A DNA stretch of 64,000 nt from Winogradskyella pacifica (GCF_013403915.1 NZ_JABFDI010000003.1:239647-303646); one strand, 5' to 3'; counted from the first letter of the stretch, positions 16,656 through 26,706 are shown. Notes: generated by a model from the letters alone, not told the origin. Numbers and translations: made by a program.

Positions 16656-18473
16656 TTATTCACCTTCTTTTTTAATAATCGTTTTTAAAGGTTTTGTCTT
16701 TGTAGAATCTGCTTTTTTGGTCGTAGATTCTAAAGGTTTTACCGCTGTTTTCTTAGGAAGGTTTCGGGCTGCTTTATTCTCTTTTTCTGGAGTTGCTTTT
16801 CCGGCGTCTTCTATACGTTGTGTAATTGCATCACCGATAAATGCTTCTGGTGGAACGTAGTCGTCTAAACCTTTAATTATTGGTAAGTCTAAAGGAGGAT
16901 CGTCTTTGAATAAATCTTCAACAGATAGTGGTTGTTCTTCACCACGCCAATCGAAGTCTCTTAATTTTCTACCGCTTTTTGGAAAGTCAGATTCAGGAAA
17001 AATATTACCATCAATTTGGTTGATAAATCGGACTTCATCAATAGCCTGATCAATAATTTTAACATTAATACTTCCAGATTTTGACTTTTGAATACCTATC
17101 AATTCGCCATCATCATTTCTTAAATAACGAATGGTTTCAGCATTTTTAATGATGTCTACATTATAAAGTTCGTTGTCTCTAAATAATCCAATCAGCCGTT
17201 GTCCTTTTATTTGGTTAAAAGCATCTTCACTTATTGTATCCTTACTAATTAAAAAGGCGTTTTCAAATACTTTTAGAGAATCTAATTGTTCTGTTTTTGG
17301 ATTAGAAATTAAGTGAATGGTATCTCCGGTCATTTGGTTGCCTATATTCCAAAGTACGGGTTTTCGTTTGGTAGCAAAAGCATCTGTAGAACTAAATCTA
17401 TTGAGGTTAATCATTTGGGTAAGCCCTTCTTTATGATTAACGTGAATAGAATCGGATTTACCTGCCATATCACTTTTATATAATCGGGCATTATTATAAG
17501 CGCGCGTAATACGATTTTCGGGTTTACCAGTAACCATTAATGTATCTGCATGGATGTAAACAGAATCTTTTTCTTGAACCGTTATAGCCAAAGCACGTTT
17601 CGTAATATACATGGAGTCTTGTGCGCGCCAAACTTCTGCGTAATGACCTTTTACGATGCTTTTGTTTAAGGTGTCTGTAACCGTTATATTATTGGTCGCC
17701 GAAGCGAAACTATTATTTCTATCAAAATATAAACTATCTCCTTCTACAGTGCGGTTGTCGTAATCGATTTTGGCGTTACGTTGAAAATGTCCGGTATTGT
17801 TGTTAGTGTCATAAAAGCCACGTTCGCTATATATTTTACTAGTTTCTCCAACGATTGTTGAAGGTCCGAAAAGATAAGCATGACCATTTTCTGTAAAGAA
17901 ATCGAGACGTTCGGTGTTTAGGGTGTAATCAGGATTTACGAGAACGACATCTTGAATAAATTGGTATTTACTAGCATTCATATAATACCTACCGATTTGA
18001 CTTGTAATTGTTCCTGAAGTATCTCTAACAACAGTGCCTCTTGCATTGTAATAGGCTTCTTGCTTTATTCTGTCAAAATAAAGTGTATCGGTTTTTAATA
18101 TAGATTGTGGTTCTGTTAAAACAACATCTCCTCTGGCAATAGCTAATTGCGATTTACCGCTATATTCTAAATATTTAGCCACCATATTTATGGAGTCACC
18201 TTGCTTCATTACAACGTTGCTAAAGGCTTCAATGAAATCTTGATCTTCGTAATAAATAGCTTTATCGCAAAAAAGATCTGCTCCTTTGTGAATAAAATGG
18301 ACTTGCTGTGACTTGTTTCTTAGAAATACGATTGCTCCATCTTTAACGTCTGGTGACGTTGAAGTTCTACCAGAGTATTTGACAGTGATTTTTTGCTTTT
18401 CTTGTCCAAAGCTAAAAAAGACAGACAGGAGGCAAATGATAAATAGAAGCTGTTTAAATCGTTTCAAAGACAT
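16656..18473 (-). CDS. OstA-like (LptA/LptD N-domain) periplasmic protein
   Basis: Starts MSLKRFKQLLFIICLLSVFF, a signal peptide ending near SFGQ; the upstream ATG at 18494 would only add a 7-residue extension before it. The 605-aa mature body is a beta-jellyroll of OstA type, with many YxxD/Y.. strand repeats such as GADLFCDKAIYYEDQDFIEA and KYLEYSGKSQLAIARGDVVL. This suggests LPS transport across the periplasm. The last 60 residues are Lys/Pro/Ala-rich and look disordered. It precedes the aminotransferase directly. Confidence 0.88.
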   Translation of the reverse strand: MSLKRFKQLLFIICLLSVFFSFGQEKQKITVKYSGRTSTSPDVKDGAIVFLRNKSQQVHFIHKGADLFCDKAIYYEDQDFIEAFSNVVMKQGDSINMVAKYLEYSGKSQLAIARGDVVLTEPQSILKTDTLYFDRIKQEAYYNARGTVVRDTSGTITSQIGRYYMNASKYQFIQDVVLVNPDYTLNTERLDFFTENGHAYLFGPSTIVGETSKIYSERGFYDTNNNTGHFQRNAKIDYDNRTVEGDSLYFDRNNSFASATNNITVTDTLNKSIVKGHYAEVWRAQDSMYITKRALAITVQEKDSVYIHADTLMVTGKPENRITRAYNNARLYKSDMAGKSDSIHVNHKEGLTQMINLNRFSSTDAFATKRKPVLWNIGNQMTGDTIHLISNPKTEQLDSLKVFENAFLISKDTISEDAFNQIKGQRLIGLFRDNELYNVDIIKNAETIRYLRNDDGELIGIQKSKSGSINVKIIDQAIDEVRFINQIDGNIFPESDFPKSGRKLRDFDWRGEEQPLSVEDLFKDDPPLDLPIIKGLDDYVPPEAFIGDAITQRIEDAGKATPEKENKAARNLPKKTAVKPLESTTKKADSTKTKPLKTIIKKEGE

Positions 18474-18574
18474 ATATTTTTTACAAAATAACACTTATTA
18501 GATTTGCTTTAGTGTGTGTTAACGTTTTTTTTAACAGAACTGTGTAGCTTACCAAGTATTGTTGTAGATAAAAA

Positions 18575-18648
18575 TATTGGTTTTTTTGAGAAACAGTTTA
18601 AAGCTTAGACGCTATGTCTTTACAGTAAATTTCACAAAAAAACCAATA
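18575..18648 (-). terminator. long-loop hairpin downstream of purA
   Basis: TATTGGTTTTTTTG (18575-18588) pairs with CAAAAAAACCAATA (18635-18648), 14 bp, around a 46-base loop. It lies 16 bp past the purA stop and, on the minus strand, starts with the A-T-rich arm typical of flavobacterial terminators. Confidence 0.6.
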
Positions 18649-18664
18649 CTTTATTTAACGCTAA

Positions 18665-19945
18665 TTATACCGTCTTACGAATAATCGTTTGTTTACGATC
18701 TGGTCCTACAGATACAATTGTAATAGGAATATTTAATTCTTTCTCTAAGAATTCAACATAACCATTTAAATTTTCTGGAAGTTGTGATGCTTCAGTCATT
18801 CCTGTTAAATCCGCAGCCCAACCTTTTAATTCAGTGTAAATAGGAGTGATGTTTTCCGCTTCAATATTATATGGTAAATGCGTAATAGTTTCACCTTTAT
18901 ATTTATAAGCGGTACAAACTTTCAAGGTTTTAAATCCAGAAAGTACATCACCTTTCATCATAATTAATTGGGTAACACCATTAACCTGACAAGCATAACG
19001 TAAAGCCACTAAGTCTAACCAACCACAACGTCTAGATCTTCCGGTTGTTGCTCCAAATTCGTTACCAACGCGGCCCATAGTTTCACCATCTTCATCAAAT
19101 AATTCCGTTGGGAATGGTCCTGAACCAACACGTGTAGTATAAGCTTTAAAAATTCCGAATACTTCTCCAATTTGGTTTGGAGCAACTCCTAAACCTGTAC
19201 ATGCACCAGCTGCTGTAGTATTAGAAGATGTTACGAAAGGATAGGTTCCGAAATCAATATCTAATAAAGAGCCTTGCGCACCTTCTGCTAATATAGATTT
19301 ACCAGATTGTTGTGCTTGATAAATATATTCTTCCGAGTCAATAAATTTTAATGATTTTAAAGTATCGATAGCTTCGAAAAAATCAGCTTCTAATTCTTTT
19401 AAATCATATTGAATATCTACGTTGTAAAATTCAATCATTGCTTCATGCTTATCAGCTAAAGCTCTGTATTTGTCTTTCCAATCGGCTAATTCAATATCAC
19501 CAACTCTAATACCGTTTCTACCGGTTTTGTCCATATATGTTGGACCAATTCCTTTTAATGTAGAACCGATTTTTGCTTTTCCTTTTGACGCTTCACTTGC
19601 AGCATCTAATAAACGATGCGTAGGTAAAATAATATGTGCCTTACGTGAAATGCAAAGGGATTTTTTATAATCAACATTTTGCTCTTCTAACTTATCGAGC
19701 TCTTTCTTGAAAATAACAGGATCGATAACAACACCATTACCAACAAGATTCACTTTATTCTCGTGAAAAATACCTGATGGAATTGTATGTAATACATGTT
19801 TCTTGCCATTAAACACTAAAGTATGACCTGCATTTGGTCCTCCTTGAAAGCGTGCAATAATATCGTAGTTAGAGGTAAATACATCGACAATTTTTCCTTT
19901 GCCTTCATCTCCCCATTGTAATCCAAGTAGTAAATCTACTGCCAT
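18665..19945 (-). CDS. purA: adenylosuccinate synthase
   Basis: GTP-dependent ligation of IMP and aspartate, the first committed step to AMP. The N-terminal LLLGLQWGDEGKGKIVD is the P-loop-like signature with the catalytic Asp; NAGHTLV follows, then GIGPTYMDKTGRNGIRV (about 132-148) and the GTP-binding TRVGSGPFPTEL and GRSRRCGWLD. At 426 aa it is full length. It is 12 bp downstream of the Fur-like gene, so the two form an operon. Confidence 0.98.
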   Translation of the reverse strand: MAVDLLLGLQWGDEGKGKIVDVFTSNYDIIARFQGGPNAGHTLVFNGKKHVLHTIPSGIFHENKVNLVGNGVVIDPVIFKKELDKLEEQNVDYKKSLCISRKAHIILPTHRLLDAASEASKGKAKIGSTLKGIGPTYMDKTGRNGIRVGDIELADWKDKYRALADKHEAMIEFYNVDIQYDLKELEADFFEAIDTLKSLKFIDSEEYIYQAQQSGKSILAEGAQGSLLDIDFGTYPFVTSSNTTAAGACTGLGVAPNQIGEVFGIFKAYTTRVGSGPFPTELFDEDGETMGRVGNEFGATTGRSRRCGWLDLVALRYACQVNGVTQLIMMKGDVLSGFKTLKVCTAYKYKGETITHLPYNIEAENITPIYTELKGWAADLTGMTEASQLPENLNGYVEFLEKELNIPITIVSVGPDRKQTIIRKTV

Positions 19946-19957
19946 TTTAAAATTGAG

Positions 19958-20410
19958 TTAGTCGTCTTTTTTACGATTACCGTAAAAATATAATGAATGA
20001 TTAGTTATCTGAATATCAAAAACCTCTTCTATGGTTTTTTTTATGGATTGAATGCGAGGGTCACAAAATTCTATGACTTCACCTGTATCTGTGAGAATCA
20101 CATGATCGTGGTTTTTATCAAAATACGATTTTTCGTAATGTGCCTGACTTTGCCCAAATTGATGCTTGCGGACCAAAGCACACTCCAGAAGTAATTCAAT
20201 AGTGTTATATAGCGTCGCCCTACTTACACGATAGTTTTTGTTTTTCATTTTGATATATAAAGACTCAATATCAAAATGTTCTTTGCTGTCGTAAATTTCT
20301 TGAAGTATAGCGTAACGCTCAGGTGTTTTTCTATGACCTTTATCTTCAAGGAATTGTGTAAATACACGTTTTACAATTTCCTGATTACTTTCTTCTGTGG
20401 TTGCATTCAT
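19958..20410 (-). CDS. Fur-family transcriptional regulator lacking the first CxxC motif
   Basis: A 150-aa winged-helix regulator. The N-terminal DNA-binding domain is clear ([16 protein letters not shown], then [16 protein letters not shown] with the recognition helix). In the dimerisation domain the HDH motif (101-103) is kept, but the usual C-x-x-C of structural-zinc Fur proteins is LTDT (106-109). A lone Cys remains at 116. The metal it senses is therefore unclear; it may be a zinc-free Fur. It sits 12 bp ahead of purA, an arrangement common in Bacteroidota. An exact -7 box (TAAATTTG, minus, 20428-20421) lies 11 bp upstream. Confidence 0.9.
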   Translation of the reverse strand: MNATTEESNQEIVKRVFTQFLEDKGHRKTPERYAILQEIYDSKEHFDIESLYIKMKNKNYRVSRATLYNTIELLLECALVRKHQFGQSQAHYEKSYFDKNHDHVILTDTGEVIEFCDPRIQSIKKTIEEVFDIQITNHSLYFYGNRKKDD

Positions 20411-20420
20411 AATTAAGAAG

Positions 20421-20428
20421 CAAATTTA
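20421..20428 (-). promoter_or_regulatory. -7 box for the fur-like gene and purA
   Basis: On the minus strand TAAATTTG matches TAnnTTTG and lies 11 bases before the ATG. No clear -33 TTTG is seen at the proper distance. Confidence 0.4.
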
Positions 20429-20512
20429 AGGAAATTTTATAGGATATGAATTATAAATTTAGGTATTAAAACTGAAAGAAATGAACAAGTTTAAAATAAT
20501 AGTTAATAACAT

Positions 20513-22720
20513 TTATACGCGCGTCACTTTGTCAATTCCATTAATTTTTTTAAGCTTATCAATTAGCTTTTTAAGCATGGCCTGATTCTTAACCTGAACC
20601 GTTATTTTACCCGTAAATACACCATCATCACTAGAAAAGCTAATACTCTTCATGTTAACATGCATATTTTCTGAAATGAGCCTTGTGATATCGTTTACAA
20701 GGCCTAAGTTATCTATACCAGACAAAATAATCTGTGAAGTATATACTTGTTGAGAGGAATCTATCCATTTGGCCTGCATAATTCTGTAGGCATAATTAGA
20801 TTGTAAACTTACAGCATTAGGACAGTTTGTTTTATGAACTTTTAAGCCATCGTTAATTGTTAAGAAACCGAAAACTTTATCTCCAGGAATCGGATTGCAG
20901 CAATTAGCTAAGGTATAATTAAGTTTTTCTTCTTCTTTACCAAAAACCAACATATCATATTTAGAAGTGATTTCTTCCTTATGAATATCTTTTGGAACGG
21001 ATGGTTTGTAAATCTTATTTTTAAAATAACTTACAAAGGCATTGCTGCGCGATGAAGCAAAGGCTTTTAACTTAGTGTTATCGATACTACCAATACCAAC
21101 ACGATAGAATAAATCTAAAGAGGTGTTTAGTTTAAAATAACTCACCAATTCATTAATAGAATTTTCATTCAGATTGATTTTAAGTTGCTTTAATTTCCGT
21201 CTTAAAATCTCTTTGCCTTCTTCTGCTATTAGCTTAGTATCTTCGTTTAATGCCGATTTTATTTTACTGCGCGCTCTTGCTGTTGTAGCATAATCTAACC
21301 AGTTCGCATTAGGTTTAGCATTCTCAGACGTCATGATTTCTACACGATCACCACTTTGTAGCACATGACTCAAAGGCATTAATTTACCATTGACTTTAGC
21401 ACCACGTGTTTTCATGCCAACTTCGGTATGGATACTAAAAGCGAAGTCGAGAGGAGTAGCTCCTTTAGGAAGCGATTTTAAATCGCCTTTAGGTGAAAAG
21501 ACAAAAATTTCTTTAGAATATAAATTGAGCTTAAACTGTTCTACAAAATCTACAGCATCTGCTTCATGATTTTCTAAGGCTTCTTGTAAACGGTTAATCC
21601 ATAAATCGAGATTATCTTCTTTAGCATCTGCATTTTTGTATTTGTAATGCGCCGCATAGCCTTTCTCTGCAATCTCATTCATGCGGGCACTTCTAATCTG
21701 AACTTCTACCCAGCGGCTTTTTGGACCCACAACTGTAATGTGAAGGGCTTCATATCCTGTGGATTTAGGAGACGAAATCCAATCTCGAAGTCGAATAGGA
21801 TTAGGTGTGAAATGATCCGTTACGATAGAATATATTTTCCAAGCTAAGAATTTCTCGTTAGCCAAATCAGAGTTGTATACAATACGAACCGCAAACTTAT
21901 CATAGACTTCATCAAAAGAAACCCCTTGTTTTACCATTTTTCTACGAATACTAAAAATCGATTTTGGACGACCTTTAATTTCGTAGTTTAAACCTTCGGT
22001 ATTTAATGAGTCTTCAATGACTTTAGAAAACGCCTTAATATAAGCATCTTGATCTTCTTTACTATCTTGTATTTTGGCCAGAATATCGTTATAAACTTCT
22101 GGTTCGGTATATTTTAATCCTAAATCTTCAAGCTCTGTTTTTATGTTATAGAGACCAATTCTATGCGCTAACGGAGCGTAGATGTACAAGGTTTCAGAGG
22201 CAATTTTAACTTGCTTGTCTGCACGCATGGAGTCCATGGTCTGCATATTGTGCAAACGGTCTGCTATTTTTATAATGATAACTCTAACATCATCATTTAA
22301 GGTAAGTAGCATTTTTCTAAAGTTCTCAGCTTGTAAAGACACATCCATGTCCTTTTTTAGCGAAGAGATTTTGGTGAGCCCATCTACAATTCTAGCGACT
22401 GTCTCGCCAAATAACTGTTCTATATCATCTATAGTGTAATCAGGATTGTCTTCAACAACATCATGAAGTAAAGCAGCAGCGATAGATGTGGCATCCATAC
22501 CTATTTCTTGCGCCACAATTCTAGCTACTGCAATCGGATGAAAAATATAGGCTTCACCAGATTTGCGTCGTTGATCTTTGTGTGCATCCACAGCAACCTC
22601 AAAAGCATGACGAATTAATTTTTTATCATCATCAGTTAAAGTTTGGTAGCTTACTTTTAATAATTCTTTGTAAGCTTTGGCGATTGCCTTATTCTCTTTT
22701 TCTATCGCTTCCTCAGTCAT
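20513..22720 (-). CDS. bifunctional (p)ppGpp synthetase/hydrolase (RelA/SpoT)
   Basis: A 735-aa long-RSH protein that makes and degrades the alarmone (p)ppGpp. Domains in order: HD hydrolase (HPIAVARIVA then ALLHDVVEDN, HD at 86-87), synthetase (RLRDWISSPKSTGYEALH, then VEVQIRS), TGS (IFVFSPKGDLKSLPKGATPL, about 404-423), a helical and zinc-finger-like region (ANCCNPIPGD) and a C-terminal ACT domain ending in the last residues. Both active sites appear intact, so it is the SpoT-like bifunctional type usual for Bacteroidota. Confidence 0.96.
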   Translation of the reverse strand: MTEEAIEKENKAIAKAYKELLKVSYQTLTDDDKKLIRHAFEVAVDAHKDQRRKSGEAYIFHPIAVARIVAQEIGMDATSIAAALLHDVVEDNPDYTIDDIEQLFGETVARIVDGLTKISSLKKDMDVSLQAENFRKMLLTLNDDVRVIIIKIADRLHNMQTMDSMRADKQVKIASETLYIYAPLAHRIGLYNIKTELEDLGLKYTEPEVYNDILAKIQDSKEDQDAYIKAFSKVIEDSLNTEGLNYEIKGRPKSIFSIRRKMVKQGVSFDEVYDKFAVRIVYNSDLANEKFLAWKIYSIVTDHFTPNPIRLRDWISSPKSTGYEALHITVVGPKSRWVEVQIRSARMNEIAEKGYAAHYKYKNADAKEDNLDLWINRLQEALENHEADAVDFVEQFKLNLYSKEIFVFSPKGDLKSLPKGATPLDFAFSIHTEVGMKTRGAKVNGKLMPLSHVLQSGDRVEIMTSENAKPNANWLDYATTARARSKIKSALNEDTKLIAEEGKEILRRKLKQLKINLNENSINELVSYFKLNTSLDLFYRVGIGSIDNTKLKAFASSRSNAFVSYFKNKIYKPSVPKDIHKEEITSKYDMLVFGKEEEKLNYTLANCCNPIPGDKVFGFLTINDGLKVHKTNCPNAVSLQSNYAYRIMQAKWIDSSQQVYTSQIILSGIDNLGLVNDITRLISENMHVNMKSISFSSDDGVFTGKITVQVKNQAMLKKLIDKLKKINGIDKVTRV

Positions 22721-22878
22721 AGAACTAATGTAATAAAACCATTGGTAATGAGCACTATTTTTTTTGTGGGAATTTTATTTTTTTTTGATCTAATTTAGTA
22801 TTTGGAAACGTTTTTAGATGATATGAATCATTTTAAGATATTAAAGATTCTTCATTTTTCTAAAAGTTAATAATGCGA

Positions 22879-23820
22879 TTAATTCTTTTTAGTTAGCAGT
22901 TCTCCAAGTTCAATGCCGCAACCCCAAGCTACCGTAAATCCGGCACCGCCATGACCATAATTGTGGAAAATATTGCGGAAAGTATCATCAAATTCAAATC
23001 GAACACAACGTCGTTTTGGTCGTAAGCCTACAATCTCTTCTAGTATTTCTGGAGGATTCTCATTATAACCAATGGTGTTAAGTCGATTTAAAATTAAAGT
23101 AGTGTCAGAGGCCTCTACATTTCTATTCCAATCGTTTTCATAATCTGTTCCGCCAATTACACAGTCGTTACTTCTATTAATAATATAGCTAAGAGCTCCT
23201 TTTTTGGTGGAATCGGCAAAAGAAGGAGTATTCATTTTTTTACAACGTAAAATTTGCCCACGCATCGGTTGTAATTCCCTATCGTTGCATAGTTTTTTTG
23301 CGCCTAGTCCGGTACAATTAATAACTAAAGTATTTAGTGCTGCTAGTTCTTTAAGGTCTTTAATTTCACGTTCCTCAAAGTGACCTCCGTTTTTAATGAA
23401 TTTTTCAAATAAATAAGGTAAATATAATCGGGGTTCTGCTAACGGAACTATGGATATGAATGCCGTTTTTATACCTTTAGGAAGCTCTGAAGGTTTCGCT
23501 TTTCTAACAGTTTCTTTAGGTAATGTTTGAGTCCAATCATTATTACTGTAGTTGTTATAAGCTGTTAAAAAAGGAATGAAAGCAACTCCGTTTTTAGGTT
23601 CTAGGTCATTTTGATAACGCTCATATGCAAGTGATGCCCATGTATTGGTTTTTTCTTTAGGTTCAATTTCAAATGGAAACCAAATGGCTCCAACTTTACT
23701 CGATAATGTGTCGTCAAAGCGCTCCTTTGCAACTATAGTGACTTCAAGTCCTTTTTCTTGAAGTATAATTGCGGACGTTAACCCCACAATCCCTGATCCT
23801 ACAACAGTAACTGATGGCAT
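22879..23820 (-). CDS. FAD-dependent D-amino-acid oxidase-like protein
   Basis: From the Met at 23820 the protein is 313 aa and opens MPSVTVVGSGIVGLTSAIIL, the GxGxxG dinucleotide-binding start of D-amino-acid oxidases. An ATG 48 bp upstream adds 16 residues before the beta-strand and is less likely. Other DAAO family signs are NCTGLGAKKLCNDRELQPMRGQ (about 167-188), CVIGGTDYENDWNR and the C-terminal YGHGGAGFTVAWGCG FAD-loop. It probably oxidises D-amino acids to 2-oxo acids with H2O2 release. It is a single gene with no obvious operon partner. Confidence 0.88.
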   Translation of the reverse strand: MPSVTVVGSGIVGLTSAIILQEKGLEVTIVAKERFDDTLSSKVGAIWFPFEIEPKEKTNTWASLAYERYQNDLEPKNGVAFIPFLTAYNNYSNNDWTQTLPKETVRKAKPSELPKGIKTAFISIVPLAEPRLYLPYLFEKFIKNGGHFEEREIKDLKELAALNTLVINCTGLGAKKLCNDRELQPMRGQILRCKKMNTPSFADSTKKGALSYIINRSNDCVIGGTDYENDWNRNVEASDTTLILNRLNTIGYNENPPEILEEIVGLRPKRRCVRFEFDDTFRNIFHNYGHGGAGFTVAWGCGIELGELLTKKN

Positions 23821-23959
23821 GCTGATTTTTGTTCTTTGTGCTGGAATTCCTAAAAAATGAAAACCCAATAGCGTTATAATGCAATGAAGTTCGTCTTTTT
23901 ATTTTAAATAATCAAACGTCTCATATTTGTGTGTATTACTAAAATTTCGAATAGTTTAG

Positions 23960-23998
23960 AAATAACAAAACCCACAATTAATGTAGGTTTTGTTATTT
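23960..23998 (-). terminator. terminator of the SDR gene
   Basis: AAATAACAAAACC (23960-23972) pairs with GGTTTTGTTATTT (23986-23998), a 13-bp perfect stem with a 13-base loop, starting 18 bp after the SDR stop codon. Confidence 0.75.
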
Positions 23999-24015
23999 TG
24001 ATGTTTGAAACTGAA

Positions 24016-24735
24016 TTACGGATTAGTAGACCATAACGATGCATTTGCCATCATAGCGCGTCGTGGTAATTTTAAACCAGATACAATTAATTCTGCAAAA
24101 TCTTCGGGTTGTAAAACGCTGTCTTCAGAATCTTTGCTAGCAATACCTAATTCTATAGACATATCTGAAGCAATCGTACTTGGTGTTAAAGTACACACTC
24201 TAATATTGTTTTTACGGACTTCTTTCATTAAAGATTGCGACATGCCGATAACTGCAAATTTTGAAGCTGAATATGCTGATGTTGTCGCATTACCGCTTAA
24301 TCCAGCAGTAGACGATACGTTAATAATATCACCTTCATTTTGAGCTATTAAATGTGGTAAAACTTCTTTGGTGACATGATACATTCCCATCACATTGGTT
24401 TGTATAATTTGACTCCATTGGCTCACGTCCATATCATTTAATGATCCAAAAGCAGCAATACCAGCATTGTTTACCAAAATATCAATAGATCCTAAGGTTT
24501 CAATTAAGGTTTTAATGCTTGCTTGTACTTCCTCGTAGTTGCTAACATCAAATGCAGCGTAAGTAGCGTTTACACCAAATGCCTTTAATTCTGAAACGGT
24601 TTCTTTTAAAACGGCTTCATTTCTACCCGTAATAGCGACATCAATGCCTTCTTTAGCAAAAGCTATAGCCGTTGCTTTTCCTAAACCTCTTCCGCCTCCT
24701 GTAATTATTGCTTTTCTATTTTTTAGATCTGTCAT
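24016..24735 (-). CDS. short-chain dehydrogenase/reductase (FabG-like)
   Basis: From the ATG at 24735 a 239-aa classical SDR. TGGGRGLG (12-19) binds NADP(H), NNAG at 89-92 is the structural motif, and the catalytic Ser (142) and YxxxK (155-159, YSASK) are intact. The upstream ATG at 24759 adds only an unstructured MNKKKHNI. It resembles 3-ketoacyl-ACP reductase, but it lies outside any fatty-acid cluster, so its substrate is open. A strong terminator follows. Confidence 0.88.
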   Translation of the reverse strand: MTDLKNRKAIITGGGRGLGKATAIAFAKEGIDVAITGRNEAVLKETVSELKAFGVNATYAAFDVSNYEEVQASIKTLIETLGSIDILVNNAGIAAFGSLNDMDVSQWSQIIQTNVMGMYHVTKEVLPHLIAQNEGDIINVSSTAGLSGNATTSAYSASKFAVIGMSQSLMKEVRKNNIRVCTLTPSTIASDMSIELGIASKDSEDSVLQPEDFAELIVSGLKLPRRAMMANASLWSTNP

Positions 24736-24878
24736 TATATTATGTTTCTTTTTATTCAAAGTTATAAAAATTGGGTGTCTTTACTGTTATAATAATGTGA
24801 AGTTACTGCCTTAAATATTTAATACGTTCTAAAAGTGTGAGATGTCTATTTTTGATCAGTATTGGATATCAGTAAATG

Positions 24879-25328
24879 TTATTCACCATGTTTTTTCCAA
24901 TAGGATTTGCCGTAGCTACAAAATACTTCTTCGCCGTAGTCTATATTTTTTGTGGCTTTTATGCAGACATTATTATCATCGTCTAAAGTAATTGCAGCAT
25001 TGTTCTTAAAATTACTTTGCGATAAGCCTTCTGCATCATTAGCATACTTGGCGAAGCAATCGGTATGCATACTATCCATAATAGTACCATCTAGCAAATT
25101 AATAAAGTACCTGTCTTGGTGTTGTTCTGCTCTTAGTGCCGCTTCGTTGTTATCGATAATTTCGCCTTTAAACAACGAGATAATTTCATCTTCATAAATG
25201 TCAACTGCCGTAAATAAACCTTGTCCTGCCTGTTTAATTTGTGAAGGCTGAATAAACAAGTAATCTGATTCTGGAGCTTCAATGGTATTTGTGCTTATAT
25301 AATGGTCTTCTGTATTGGAGTCGCTCAA
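24879..25328 (-). CDS. SET-domain protein
   Basis: A 149-aa single-domain protein with the SET fold of lysine methyltransferases. Motifs are GQGLFTAVDIYEDEIISLF (S-adenosylmethionine-binding N-terminus, about 36-54), then KYANDAEG and NAAI in the pseudoknot where canonical SET enzymes have NHSC, and the C-terminal GEEVFCSYGKSYW (about 132-144). Bacterial SET proteins can methylate host or own proteins; nothing here identifies a target. It lacks pre- and post-SET cysteine clusters. The NHS motif is altered, so activity is uncertain. Confidence 0.85.
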   Translation of the reverse strand: MSDSNTEDHYISTNTIEAPESDYLFIQPSQIKQAGQGLFTAVDIYEDEIISLFKGEIIDNNEAALRAEQHQDRYFINLLDGTIMDSMHTDCFAKYANDAEGLSQSNFKNNAAITLDDDNNVCIKATKNIDYGEEVFCSYGKSYWKKHGE

Positions 25329-25377
25329 GGTTTATGAGATTTATTAACGATGTTAGTTAGTAAAATTTAAAGCGCTT

Positions 25378-26610
25378 TTATTTTTTCAAATTCTTAACGC
25401 GTTCCAAAAGCGTAGGATGCGAATAATGCATAAATACATAGGCTTTATGAGGTGTTAAATTGCTCAAGCTGTTTTTAGATAATTTCTTTAAAGACGTAAT
25501 TAATGGTTCAGCTTTATAAGTGTTTTTGGCATAATCATCGGCTTGGTATTCAAAAACGCGTGAAACGTAATTCATTATTAAACCTGTAATTTCTGAAATA
25601 GGAGAGTAGAGTAATCCAAAAGCAATCAGACCAACATGAAAACTCGGAATTTCAACACCAATGGCATTCGATAATAACGGATTTGAAATAAAGATGGATA
25701 AAATAAAAAGTGTTAATCCCGTAAGTAGAATAGAGGTCACTAAATTAAAAATGATGTGCTTCTTTTTATAATGCCCTACTTCGTGTGCTAAAACAGCAAC
25801 AATTTCTTCATCGTCTAAATCGTTGACTAAAGTATCATAAAGTGTAACCCGTTTTTCACTTCCAAAGCCCGAAAAATAGGCATTGGCTTTAGTACTTCGT
25901 TTTGAACCATCGATGATAAATATCTTTTCGAGATTAAAACCAACGGATTCCGCATACGTTGAAATTTTAGTTCTCAATTCTCCATCTTCTAATGGGGTTT
26001 GTTTGTTGAATAATGGCACAATAAGTTTAGAATAAAACATATTCATAAACACGGTGAATACAGTTACAATTCCCCAAGCATATAACCAAAATTGATTTCC
26101 TGTTACCTGATAAAACCAAACAATAAGAGCAATGAGACCACCGCCTAAAAGTGCCATCATAACTAAACCTTTCAATTTGTCTAAGATGAATAGTTTCTTG
26201 GTGGTTTTGTTAAATCCGAATTTCTCTTCAATCACAAAGGTTTTATAGTAGCCAAAGGGTGTCGTAATAATATCGCTCGCTATCATGATGATACCGAAGA
26301 AAATTAAAGCGATGATTATTGGATTGTCTGAATAACTTCGTGCCATGTTATCGACGTATTCAAAACCATCTAAAAGTAAGAAGCCAAGAGTTAAAGCCAA
26401 TGAAAACACGGACGTTACAAGTCCAAATTTATAATTCACAGTTTTGTAAGCTTGTGATTTTTTATATTCCTCAGCATCATACACATCGTTTAATACTTCT
26501 GGAATTGGATCATTATAATGTTTTGCATTTATAGCATCTAGCACTTTATCAATTATAAAGTTGATGACGATAATAGCTATGATAATATAGAATAGGATTT
26601 GTGCTGTCAT
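25378..26610 (-). CDS. M48 family (Ste24-like) membrane metalloprotease
   Basis: A 410-aa integral membrane protein from the ATG at 26610; the longer frame from 26649 adds 13 hydrophobic residues. Several membrane helices are visible in the first 200 residues (FYIIIAIIVINFIID, VFSLALTLGFLLLDG, IALIFFGIIMIASDII). The zinc motif HEVGH is in AVLAHEVGHYKKKH (about 276-289), with the third ligand Glu expected in the later FEYQADDYA stretch. CAAX-protease homologues in bacteria act in membrane-protein quality control. It is 97 bp downstream of the rRNA methyltransferase. Confidence 0.93.
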   Translation of the reverse strand: MTAQILFYIIIAIIVINFIIDKVLDAINAKHYNDPIPEVLNDVYDAEEYKKSQAYKTVNYKFGLVTSVFSLALTLGFLLLDGFEYVDNMARSYSDNPIIIALIFFGIIMIASDIITTPFGYYKTFVIEEKFGFNKTTKKLFILDKLKGLVMMALLGGGLIALIVWFYQVTGNQFWLYAWGIVTVFTVFMNMFYSKLIVPLFNKQTPLEDGELRTKISTYAESVGFNLEKIFIIDGSKRSTKANAYFSGFGSEKRVTLYDTLVNDLDDEEIVAVLAHEVGHYKKKHIIFNLVTSILLTGLTLFILSIFISNPLLSNAIGVEIPSFHVGLIAFGLLYSPISEITGLIMNYVSRVFEYQADDYAKNTYKAEPLITSLKKLSKNSLSNLTPHKAYVFMHYSHPTLLERVKNLKK

Positions 26611-26706
26611 AAAGAATAAAATTCCAATTTTGATAATTTCAAATTCCAAGTTCTAATCAGTAACGTTTTGGAATTTGCGTTTTAGTATTGAGATTCGCGA
26701 ATTTTC

